From NCBI GenBank assembly GCA_015680685.1, contig MNCI01011813.1:72149-136148 (forward strand): a stretch of DNA of 64,000 nucleotides, given 5' to 3'. This document shows positions 43,066 to 53,373 of this stretch, one piece after another. Source of the DNA: Gnetum montanum. Its lineage: Eukaryota; Streptophyta; Gnetopsida; Gnetales; Gnetaceae. The notes below the pieces were generated by a model. It had not been told where the DNA came from. It made no database searches and was given only the letters and a program-made list of their open reading frames with translations. The position numbers were made by a program, and so were the translations under genes. Position 1 is the stretch's first letter. Each line of letters opens with the position of its first letter.

Positions 43066-44082
43066 ATGAAACCTAATATGGAAAGTAGTTGAACCATGGG
43101 GCTATGATAAAGCATCATTATGATAATTGTATCAATTGGCTAAGATATTGTAGATGCTATATTGTAGATGCTACATTGCATCTGCATTCTAGCATCCTTG
43201 TTATTACATCTTAGTTGAATACTACATCATAGATGCTACATCATATTTGCTATATCATACATGTTATCTTGCATTTGCTATAACATAGTAGTGTCCACAC
43301 ATCTCCATTAATGTAGCCAAATGAATTAATGCATCCTCACTAATGCGATATTTATATTTCCTCAAAAATATGTGAGAACCTACCATATCTTTGACACCAT
43401 TTGATCAATAGTATAGCTAAACTCTTGGAATTTTCTCTTGTAACTTTAGCAAATAATCAGTAAGTGCCAGAAATGTAGATTTGATTCAATTATATGACAT
43501 CTTATTCAACTAGAGTGAGTGCCCACAGTGTGGATTTGAGTCAATTATATGGCATCTTATTCAAGTGGCATTATACCTAGATACATTCCATGAATGATAA
43601 TAAGATCGAGATTGATTCATATTTGATAATGTGTCATTGCATTGCATTGATGAGCCCCCATTTACATGGCCTCATCGATGAGCCCCTGTTAAGAGGGCCC
43701 CGTTTATGTGGTGTTTCCCTATCTATGGGGCCATGTCGACGTAGCATTTGCTACATTGATGGGGCCTTGTCAATGTAGCCCTAGAGAAAAAACTATAAAT
43801 ACGAGCTCCCAACAATGTTTATGGGGAGAAGATTCATACTAGTAGTAGAGATCTTGCAATTTTTTTATTAAAAGGTTAAAATATTTTTCCCAAGTGCTCA
43901 TAGTAGAAGTCATTGAGTGTACAGATCTTTATTTGAGCATTATTGTACTTGAGCACAATAGTGTATATGATAATAAAGATGAGCTTCTTGATAAACCTTA
44001 CAGCATTTTGGATAGTTTAGATACTTCATGCATGCATTTAATGTTTTCAAGTTATCTTTTTTAATATTTTTCAGTAAATAAG
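43066..44082 (+). repeat. LTR shared by ATH6 and ATH4, first part
   Basis: It starts TGATGAAACC after a purine tract and continues until the ATH3 insertion; the rest of the LTR is 52718-53222. The promoter has TATAAATA at 43794-43801, preceded by GGGGCCTTGTCAATGTAG at 43761-43778 and a variant at 43731-43745. AATAAA lies near 43972, in the AATAAAGATGAGCT context also seen in the ATH1 LTR. U3 has repeats of TAGATGCTACAT (43140-43290). Confidence 0.75.
43140..43290 (+). repeat. U3 repeats of GATGCTACAT in the ATH4 LTR
   Basis: At least five spaced copies of (T)AGATGCTAYAT or near variants occur in about 150 bp of U3. Confidence 0.6.
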
Positions 44083-44878
44083 TGATGAGTCACATTTTAG
44101 GCGACCACGATATCATGTACATGATATCGCAACCTATCTCCTCATCTATAAATAAGAGGTAGACAAATCAGATAGGCATCAATTACTTTTAGAGTTAGTT
44201 TTGATTTCAATTTTCATTTTATCTCTCTCAACCCTTTTCCTCTCCATGTATGCCCACAGTGTGGTGATTGTAATTGTACAACATCCTTTATTCGAGTGTG
44301 ATGTACTTGGACACACACATGACCAACAATAAAGATCGAGATTACTTCATCATTGAAGCATTCACTTAGATTAATCATTTAATTAATTGTTATTTACTAA
44401 TTTCCTAGTTAATCTCTCTCACCCTTAAACTCATGTTTAAATGTGGAATGAGTACAACTTGATTATGAGCATTTAAGTGTGACTACTTCGTAACCTAGTA
44501 GCGTACCTAGGATCTACGATTGGTAATCCCAATGGTAGTCATACACAAAGTCCAAGATGTGTACAAATAATCAAGGAACATATGCTCATCACACTTAGGA
44601 TATTTTAGATTCTCTCACCTTCTCTCTCCTAGATTAATGAATATAACTTTCCATTACCTTAAGGAGTAGCATTGGATTAGAAACCACATCATACACCTCA
44701 CTCTAGACTAAACCATACGTGACAAAGATAATACTAGTCCAGGTGGGAAGACAGTGAACTGCGACCTAAGGCTAACTATCTAGATGCCACAACTAGTTTG
44801 TCTGCAGAGTTTGATTGGATCACATGCGTAATGCTCATATTTGTATGGTTGAGTGTAGGGGTACCTCGCCACTCATCA
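44083..44878 (+). repeat. ATH3 5' LTR (796 bp)
   Basis: It starts TGATGAGTCAC and ends CCACTCATCA; TGATGAGT and ACTCATCA are mutual inverted ends. A perfect 22-bp palindrome built on GATATC lies at 44108-44129, TATAAATA at 44147-44154 and AATAAA at 44328-44333. It is about 90% alike to the 3' LTR by eye. Confidence 0.9.
44108..44154 (+). promoter_or_regulatory. ATH3 LTR promoter: palindrome plus TATA
   Basis: The palindrome CGATATCATGTACATGATAT(CG) is followed 17 bp later by TATAAATA. The 3' LTR keeps the TATA box (51986-51993) with a worn palindrome. Confidence 0.7.
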
Positions 44879-44879
44879 T

Positions 44880-44897
44880 TGGCACCATTGTTGGGGA
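44880..44897 (+). promoter_or_regulatory. ATH3 primer-binding site (tRNA-Asp type)
   Basis: TGGCACCATTGTTGGGGA lies two bases after the LTR end. It matches the complement of plant tRNA-Asp 3' end (TGGCGCCGTTGCCGGGGA) at 14 of 18 positions; all four differences are transitions. Confidence 0.8.
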
Positions 44898-45022
44898 CGC
44901 GATCCTAGTTATCTAGATTAGTTATATCATACAAGGTCATTGTATAAGGACTCAACGATATATCTTTTAGAAAGAAATAATTATAAAAAATCACATATAA
45001 ATTCACACACAATTTTAGAACC

Positions 45023-47005
45023 ATGGCTCTCCTACAAGATTACAATAATGCCACACTTACTAAGGAAGTTCATTGGAGAACCAACGAACTATATGATAAT
45101 GAAGATTGGAGTACACAACCTGAAGTGGGGGTTTCTTATAAACATGAATGAAAGAAACATCATCCCAACGCATGAAAGCATAACTTACCCAATGATGATG
45201 AACCCCTACTGGCAACTACAAGCCTAACGCAAATACAAGAGGCTATTCAAATATCACGTAGGCATCGTAAAGAGAGCCCTCTACCTAGGCTAGATTTAAA
45301 CAACTTCCCTAATTTTTTAGGAGGTTATGACTTAGATCCACATCAACATTTACAAGCCTTCTACGATGTCTGCACATGGAATAACATTGATAACGGGTGG
45401 CAAAAACTTAAGCTCTTTCCCATGATACTCGTTGGCCAAGAAAAAGTATGGTATAGATCATTAAAACAAAATTCAATACGACATTGGTCAACAATGGTAG
45501 AACTCTTTAACAAAAAATATCAAACCTACGCAAGAGTGTCAACTATGAGGAAAAAATTCCAAGGATGGAAACAAGCACAACATGAACCCTTGGACATGGC
45601 ACTAGAAAGATATTATGCATTGTTAAACAACTGTCCAGGCCATGGGTTTTCCGAGGAAAGGATAATGTGCCATATCATTGATGGGCTTCATGATGCAATA
45701 AGAGAAACCTTAGGAATGTATGCCCAAGGTCAACTATATGAACTACAAATCCATTAAGTCCAAGAGATTGTTAAGCAGGTAGCAAAAGAAGAAGGAGAAA
45801 TAGCTAGATGGGAGAGTGTTGAAAAACATCAACGGGACCACAATCTCAACTTAACAAAGGTCCATGATCATAAAAAAAAGAAATTGACTTACCACAAGAA
45901 GAAAGAACCATCTTTGCTAGTACAAAAATCATTAGAGGAAGTTGAGGCAAAGATCAATAAGATGTTGGAATGGACGTATCAAAAGTGTGGAGAATTTATC
46001 AATATTATTGGAGATAGAGTTTTGACAACCCAAGAAATAGGAAAAAACATTAGACAATCAGAAAGAAGGGATATGGAAAATAAGAGATCAACTGCCAATC
46101 CTATGTATGAATGCAACATATGCCTATACGATCATTCCAAGGGCCAATGCCCAATATTGTTACATTTACAAGAGCATTGGGGAAACACGTTATATCTAGA
46201 GTTCATACATAGATACTTTGTTTAATCATAGTGGCAAAAATCCCAGTCATGGGGGAGACCACCACTAAATTGGAGACCCCCTTCATATCATCTGAACCCA
46301 AATGCTTATCTTGTTTAACATCCTATTTCTCCAACTGGGCCAATGCACTTTATCTTACCACAGTACCATTCTCCTTAATACTATTAGCCCATACCTTCAA
46401 CACAACCACCACCTTGTGCACCTTATACTCCACCTAAATTTCAAGATTCTCATTTTTTCCCTCCTTCTACATCACCACCAGCTATTCCTAAGGTGCCTCC
46501 ACCACAACAACAACCCACAAACATTACTTGTGCTACTACTTTTAACAGTAGTGAGAGACCTCAGTAACGTCAAAGGTGCCCCTTCCTTAGAAATGATCCT
46601 AGGAAGGGACAACAAAATTCCAAGGTCACTGCATCTTCCAACTTAGCACAAGTCCAACCCTATGGTGCACCCTTACCTTCAAACCCAATGCCTCATGTAA
46701 CTCCATCAGGGCCACTAACTCACACTCCAACAATAATACGGCCCAATAAACACAGCCATGGAAGGCATCATCCCAATCCTTGCATACCACCTAACGATCC
46801 CAAATATCATAGTGGGTCAACTTGTTATCTGGGAACTACATCGTACAAATTGCCTCACTATGTTCACTATAATCAATTGTGTGAACCCCAATGGGGTAAG
46901 TATGACCAGGCCCCAACATTTCCAACATGCAAGGATCCTCATTTTCCATTTATTAATCTTTGTCATCCTCAACCGATTAGTTATGGGGAATATCCCCCAT
47001 TCTAA
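45023..47005 (+). pseudogene. ATH3 gag
   Basis: From the ATG at 45023 one frame can be read to a stop at 47003-47005 (about 660 codons) with a handful of substitution stops and no frameshift that I could detect. The retrotransposon gag core lies at about 45290-45760 (PRLDLNNFPNFLGGYDLDPH, LKLFPMILVGQEKVWYRSL, IIDGLHDAIRETLGMY). Lysine-rich helices follow (45780-46100), then a zinc knuckle of form C-x2-C-x3-H-x4-C (CNICLYDHSKGQC, 46112-46150), like Athila gag. The C-terminal third is rich in proline, asparagine and histidine. It would form the particle and bind RNA. With gag this well kept, the element could contribute its own capsid protein. Confidence 0.8.
46243..46262 (+). promoter_or_regulatory. 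Purine-tract-like motif in ATH3 gag
   Basis: CCCAGTCATGGGGGAGACC resembles the tract that follows integrase in ATH1 and ATH4. A second copy (GGTTAGTCATGGGGGAGGG) starts at 48673 across the leader-intron donor. Confidence 0.35.
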
Positions 47006-48400
47006 TAACAAGCAGGATTAATAACCATTTTTTATTTTCTTTATTTTTACAACTTTTTGTTTTCTAGTTTTTCATTTTTCAACTTCTTATTTTATCTTTT
47101 TGTCTTTTTGTGTTTTTGGTATTTTTTTATTTTTATAAGTAATCTCATCTATGAATAAAACACTCATGTGGATCATTGGTTGAGGTGTGTTCTATGTTAT
47201 CACATCTTGAGTGATCAATTATTTGGACAGTGAGCCCATTGCACCCACTCATCCATTCTACAAATAAGAGGTTCTGTTCGAGGGTACATTGATATTCTTG
47301 ACATTCTTAAAACTTAAAATTAAAATTAATTTTATGTTCATTATACCTAGAATGAAGAAGGATGGACCAAGAGGGAATGATTAGGATGTGACATCAAGGG
47401 GGTTTGCAGATTCTCTTTGGTGACATCTATGGAAGTTATCATGCAACATGGTTGTACTAAGATCCTTGAAGATCTAATGAAAAATGGGAGTAAGAGTAAT
47501 CGAAAGGGCACTCAAAAATTCAATGTTGTGCTAGGGGGTCCCATTGGAAAGATATGCACCCATGCCTAAAGGTTTTCGGCTTCTCTAGATTCAGTATTCA
47601 AAAAAAAATGAAAAGAAGGAAAACGAAAAAGGAAGTGCCACAAAACAAAAATCACTTCTCCCTTGAATAAAATGCCAAGTGATCATATGCCTTGTTGTTA
47701 TGGTACTCTCATAGTTGCTTGTCATGGGATGAAACAATGTGATGTCACTGATTAGAGGAATGAACTTGGTCCTGATCTTGGAATGATGGGTTAATGACAC
47801 GTTAGTCATGATTTACACGTAGGATTCACTATGCCCTAGGTCAGTTACCTCATGTCCTGATCTCTACAATTCCTTTTTGTAGTTCATCTCATCTCACTAT
47901 TTTTGTAATTGTAGCTTGTGTCGTGTGTAACATAGAATTCTTACCTCATTCCAGTGATATTTACATGTGTGTGTTTTCTGGAATCAGTGTGGATTACATT
48001 TAACCCATCTAGTACCCATGGAAACTTTAAGTGTGGTTACACAAGGGCATCATAGGTTGAAACCTTCTTTGGGGAGGATCAAATTATGTAATCTTTTGTA
48101 ATCTTCACTTATGAAATAGCTCACACACATCATTTCTTACCCTTAGCATGATTTTCAAATGATTTTCTTTCCCTACCACTATCCCTCCAAATTAATGTTC
48201 CTATGTATCATTACATAGCCTTTTTCTCTACCACCCATGGTTTTATTGATCATTTCCACGCCATCATAATTATTCATGCCTTCAAAACCATATAATTACC
48301 TAATAACCCTTTCATAATAGCCTAATGTCTTAATTTACAACATTAATTTCAAGAAAATCCCTAAAAAATTTGATATTCTTGTGATGGCCTAATGTCACTA
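47006..48400 (+). other. ATH3 non-coding region joining gag to the second unit
   Basis: The T-rich tract and following DNA correspond to the post-integrase region of ATH1 and ATH4, so pol has been removed between gag and this point. A partial conserved block is at 47505-47580. No supported ORF was found. Confidence 0.65.
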
Positions 48401-48404
48401 GTGT

Positions 48405-48494
48405 CGTGATATCACGTACGCGATATCATGGCCAACGCGATATCGTGTACGTGATGTATTGTATGCAATATAGCGTCCCTGAAACCTATAAATA
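48405..48494 (+). promoter_or_regulatory. ATH3 internal promoter
   Basis: Two GATATC-based imperfect palindromes (48405-48430 and 48437-48456, sharing GATATC and CGTAC with the LTR palindrome) precede TATAAATA at 48487-48494 in the context CCTATAAATAGG. A run of 11 cytosines follows at 48500-48510. Leader exon 1 runs to a CAG|GTTAGT donor at 48673. Confidence 0.7.
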
Positions 48495-48673
48495 GGTGAC
48501 CCCCCCCCCCAACTACAACACTTAGCTTCATTTTGCACACATCATGCAGGGGAGTTTTTCAAATTTTTCTCTATGACTTGCGAGTGTGACACCTTTGGTT
48601 TTCAGCCTCGATCTCGCTCGCTAGTACTCCGATTTTAATTCCGTTTGAACCTGCTTGAACCTGGAGTGTTCAG

Positions 48674-48981
48674 GTTAGTCATGGGGGAGGGACATCTACC
48701 GAATGACACCTAACTTTTTTTGGAATTTATCATCACCCAAAGAACATTATTAAGGGTAATTAGTCATAAATTAAGAATAAAATATGCCAAAAAATCATTT
48801 AATCCTTCAGGTACACCGGGAGATTAAAATTGGAAACCACCAAAGTAAAATAGACTCATTATTACAATATTTTGGGCAATATCACACGAAGATAAAATAA
48901 GATCATTAATTAAGGCAAGCAGTAAGGTGTAACCTAACTTTGGTAACAACCTTACTAATGATTGGCCCCGTGTGATTGCAA
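48674..48981 (+). other. ATH3 leader intron
   Basis: It starts with GTTAGTC after CAG and ends ATTGCAA directly before the ATG at 48982. The acceptor is AA here where the relatives have AG, so splicing at this exact site would be lost or shifted. The length of 308 bp matches the relatives. Confidence 0.5.
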
Positions 48982-51760
48982 ATGGCCCTGAAACGTGGAC
49001 AAAAGGAAGGTCCTACTCAAGGTGGAAGCAAACGATCCAGGAGAGGTGGAAGACAAGATCCTACTAGACAACATACAGAATAAGAGGAGCAATCTTTCAG
49101 TATTCATCAAGAGGACCCTCCTACCATATAGTTCGCGTAGGTAGAAGGAGGAGCGACTGCAACACCTAAACTGGGATATCTCACGTTGCCCCAAGATTGT
49201 GTTTAGGCCATCCATGAAAAGTCCACATTAGCTACGGTGATTCTAGAGTTAAAATTTGAATATTTTGTACATTTTTCTCCTGAGGCTATTAGGGATCACC
49301 TCAAAGGATCTCCCTTATGGCCTATCCTCTTTGAAGGTGGTGCCTGGTACCTAGGGGAGATGTACCAATTCTGGCACAATAGGGAGCAAGGTACCACTAT
49401 CAACATCTATGGTGTGTCAGTTAATTTCTCCACGTAAACCATTTTAGAAGTATTAAACCTTCCAAATACAAGGCCCAAATTTGCTCAGTTGTCCACCCGT
49501 TCTGACCCCGATGTGCGACAGGATTGGTTGGAAAGGGCTTATGGCAGGGATAAAACATTTGGTGAGTTGATGACAGAAGAGAGGATCTACTTTAAAATTG
49601 GAACATATCACCTCTTCCCCACAAAGGGCTTAAAAAGGATATCAACGTATGTGGCAAGAGGATTTACAGTGCTGATGGAAAAAGTTAAAGCTAACCTACC
49701 CCATCTATATTTAACGGAGATCCTAAGGAGGTTCAAGGAATGGAAGACAGGGAAGATGGTGTTGCCTTTCCATTGTGTTATTAGGAAGATTTTCTAATGT
49801 GATGGTATCTAGGCATACACCAATGATGTCCTCCGAAAAGCCCAAACTGCTTCATATGATGAATTGTTAAAATCGCTAGCTCCAAGGAAAATCACTGGCA
49901 AGATGTTAGGACTAGAAGAAGAAGAAGAATAGATGGCTAGACCAACTGCAACTCAACTTGCAGGACCCAACCAACCTCTAAGCATAGGACCCAATCAACA
50001 ATAGGAAGTAGGGCCCAGCACAGGCTAGGATTAGCCGTCGTCGCAAGACTACAAACCATTGATGAGCCATCTTAGGGCCATCGTTGAGATGATCAGTTTG
50101 GGGAGTCGTGATGATGCAAATCTCTTTAGCGTTATTGATGATTCCATTTACCCTGTTGTTTCTTTGGATCACACAAGGGGTGAAGTATCTATTCACATAG
50201 GAGGAGGGGAAAGTAGCTGGTCATAACAGATCTTAGGAAACGTGGCATCTTTCCAAGTGCAATTAGAAATTGTTTAAGGGGCCACTATGGTGGTCATGCA
50301 ACACCAGGATGTTATGGGAGCTCCAGAAGTGGTCACAAACCACATCAAAGAATCATTCAATATACCTATTGTGCCACCAGAAGATCTTACAGGAGCATAA
50401 GATGCTCAAATTTTTGTCTGAACCTCAATGACTCCTGCAGAACATGAGGATGCGCTTGATCGATTACTTCAAATAGGACAAGAAATGACATCCCTATTTG
50501 ACATCCCTTAAGATGTTACAACAATTTAGTCAAACCTCATTTTCATGAAGGGGAAGTTGGTCTTAATAGAAGTGAGGGCCGAGCATGCTGAAGCTGAAGT
50601 GCAAAAATTACAAGAGTAGCTTGTGACCCTACAAGTAGCACAGCGGGACCCTTCGCAATTTTTTCCTGTAGACGAACTAGATAGTTTTAGAACTAAGAAA
50701 CTAACCAAGCTAATAGTAGAGAATAAAATGGTGGTTGATGAAAAAGAGAAGGCTATTTGGGATGCCTCTGTAGCATAGGTGTAAACTCATGCACATCTCA
50801 AAGCACTCAACACCTTATAGGAAGAAAATAAATAGCTAGTTTTCGCCAACCTTCAGTTGACCACTATGGGAATGCAGAAGAATCTTCTCAAGGAACACTT
50901 TCATCAATTGTGAGAACAATTCATCTGGGTCAACTAATACATAAGTTGTTTAGCTAGGGCGAACCAAACCCTCTCAATGGAGAAGGTACACGTAATTCGT
51001 CAAAAGATAGCTATTGAAATAAGCACATGAAAAAATGAGGATAAATGACATGAAAAGCTAAAGGAGCACTTCTGAGATCAGGTGGGGATGTACAAATAGA
51101 TCCTTGAGAAGGAGATCCATATGGCCAAGGCCCACATCAATGCTATCAATGTTTAAAACTCTGACTGGTAGGCCATATTGGACACATATGCCTTTGCCCA
51201 CCAAGCAGAAGTTAAGAACTGGGACCTGCAGATTTAAGATCTGATAGAATACATGGAGTTGAAAAACTTGTGGTATGCCAACCTTGCCATGTTAATAGAA
51301 GGGCACCCACATATAGAGCTTGAGCAGTAGGTAGCAACCACCTATGTTAAATATGAAGTAGAATTTGCAAAATGTAAGAAGTTGTTGGAAAAACTGGAGA
51401 TCGCAAATTCTGAACTTGAGGTGGTGAAAGTAAGCTACCAAGGCCAAAAAGGTATTATAGTAGATTTGGATCAATGGCTAGCAGATTTTCAAGAATACAA
51501 GAGCCTACGAAGAGGAATGTCGAGTGTTTGCGGCTTGGTATGTCAAGGAAAATCAAATGTTTCTACAACTACCCTGTCCATGGGAGGTGCCAACTTTGTC
51601 AAACATCGAAACATTAGCATGGACAACATAAGACCCTTGAACTGAAGAGGAGAAGCTCCAAGACATACTTTAATGCCATCAAGTCTCAAAGCCTGGAGCA
51701 CAAGACAAAGGAAAAGCACCAATGGAGGAGCCACCCTCACCTAGAACTACATGAGTTCCA
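48982..51760 (+). pseudogene. ATH3 accessory ORF
   Basis: From ATG 48982 (MALKRGQKEGPTQGGSKRSR, basic) one frame continues to about 51645 and possibly 51740, with substitution stops only. The N-terminal globular part includes FEGGAWYLGEMYQFWHNREQ, AYGRDKTFGELMTEERIYFK and LRRFKEWKTGKMVLPFHCVI; the style resembles domains annotated as 'putative plant transposon protein', but that is only a resemblance. The middle has EHEDALDRLLQIGQEMTSLF, the conserved block. The C-terminal half is rich in E, K, Q and L with heptad-like spacing, a likely coiled coil. No signal peptide or membrane segment is evident. The frame conservation over 2.7 kb suggests it was maintained until recently relative to the element's age. 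Confidence 0.7.
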
Positions 51761-51908
51761 CCCATTTCTTTAGATGTCGAACATTCTTTGTGTTGTATCT
51801 TCATTTTTTTTTTGATTCCACACTGCAACATAGTCCCTTTTTCACCATCCAATAATCCCATACCTATCCACTATGTAATCATTGTGACTCGAGGATGAGT
51901 TTTCATTC

Positions 51909-51921
51909 AGTTGTGGGGGTA
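51909..51921 (+). promoter_or_regulatory. ATH3 3' polypurine tract
   Basis: AGTTGTGGGGGTA directly before the 3' LTR start at 51922. Confidence 0.75.
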
Positions 51922-52717
51922 TGATGAGTCACGTTTTGGGCAACTGCGATATCATGTACGCAAGATCGCAACCTGTATCCTCATCTATAAATAAGAGGTA
52001 GATAGATCCAATAGGCATCAATTAGTTTTAGAGTTAGTTTTGATTTCAATTTTCATTTTCTCTCTCTCAACCCTTTTCCTCTCCATGTATGCTCGCAGTG
52101 TGGTGATTGTAATTGTACAACATCCTTTATTCGAGTGTGACATACTTGGACACACACATGATCGGCAATAAAGATCGAGATTACATCATCATTGTAGCAT
52201 TCACTTAGATTAATCATTTAATTAATTATTATTTATTTCTTTCCTAGTTAATCTCTCTCACCCTTAAACTCATGTTTAAATATAGAATGAGTATGACTTG
52301 ATTACGAGCATTTAAGTATGACTACTTAGTAACCGAGTAGTGTACCTAGGATCTACGCTTGGTAATCCCAGTGGTAGTCGTACATGAAGTCCAAGATGTG
52401 TATGGATAATCAAGGAATGGATGCTCATCACACTTAGGCTAGTTTAGATTCTCTCACCCTCTCTCTCCTATATTAGTGAATGTTACTTTCCATTTCCTTC
52501 AGGAGTAGCATTAGATTAGAAACCACATCATACACCTCACTCTAGACTAAACCATACATGACAAAGCTAATACTAGTCTAGGTGGGAAGATAACAAACTG
52601 TGACCTAAGGCTAACTATCTAGATGCCACAACTAGTCCATTTACGGAGTTTGACCAGATTTCACGTTTAACGCTCGTATTCGTATGGTTGAGTGTAGGGG
52701 TACCTTGCCACTCATCA
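51922..52717 (+). repeat. ATH3 3' LTR (796 bp)
   Basis: Same length and ends as the 5' LTR, followed by the ATAAG target copy at 52718-52722. TATAAATA is at 51986-51993. Confidence 0.9.
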
Positions 52718-53222
52718 ATAAGCTAATTAATTGATCAAGTAAGATAAGCTAAATAGATTAAATACATAAGTACAACAACCTTGAGCATAACACATGTTCA
52801 CTTGGTAATCCTAGTAGCATTATTGCTTGGTGCACCTAGTAGCATAGTGCTTGGTAACCCAACCATGGATACATGGGTTCAACATGTGTATGGAAAGTGA
52901 GATCAAATGCTTATGTTAGGACTAGTTAGAGATCAATTAGTTAGTTAAACTAAATTAGTCATCAAACTAATTCATCTCTTTTTTTAAGCACCAAAGAACA
53001 TAAAACATAAAATAATAAAAATCATATGTTTCAATTACACTTAACCATACCATGAGCATCAAAAGTGTTATTAGGAAGATAATGAGTGACCTTAAAGCAA
53101 GGTTCACTACCTAGAAGACTAGTGTAATGAAAACTATAGAGTCTATGGAATTTGACTAGATCGCATGTGAACTCTTCATGATTCATATGGTTGGGTATAG
53201 GGGTACCCTCAACCACTCATCA
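52718..53222 (+). repeat. LTR shared by ATH6 and ATH4, second part
   Basis: The sequence resumes after the ATH3 target duplication and ends CCACTCATCA at 53222, just before a primer site. It contains the CACTTGGTAATCC and GCTTGGTAACCC words also found in the U5 part of the ATH1 LTR. Together with 43066-44082 the LTR is about 1.5 kb. Confidence 0.75.
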
Positions 53223-53223
53223 T

Positions 53224-53241
53224 TGGCACCATTGCTAAGGA
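53224..53241 (+). promoter_or_regulatory. ATH4 primer-binding site (tRNA-Asp type)
   Basis: TGGCACCATTGCTAAGGA matches the tRNA-Asp complement at 13 of 18 positions, with transitions only at the mismatches. Confidence 0.75.
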
Positions 53242-53373
53242 CTTTATTTTTTGAAATGTGTGCTATCTAAAATTAGTGAACATTATTAATATTATTGCAT
53301 GAACTCAAGGTCAACATCACTCTCACATAACATATAATCACAAAAGCACACTAATTATTTTTCTTGTTGCAAA

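Larger units (their letters stand above)
44083..52717 (+). mobile_element. ATH3: complete but pol-less Athila-like element (8635 bp)
   Basis: Both LTRs are 796 bp and the element is flanked by ATAAG on each side (44078-44082 and 52718-52722). Inside are the primer site, gag, non-coding DNA, an internal promoter with leader intron, and the accessory ORF. Protease, RT, RNase H and integrase are absent. It interrupts the ATH4 5' LTR and is therefore younger than that element. It was presumably mobilised by enzymes from a relative. Confidence 0.9.

Noticed and set aside
48982-51760. Calling the accessory ORF a retroviral-type envelope
   Set aside because: The position matches the env-like ORF of Athila elements, but no signal peptide, transmembrane segment or glycosylation pattern stands out; the tail looks like a soluble coiled coil.
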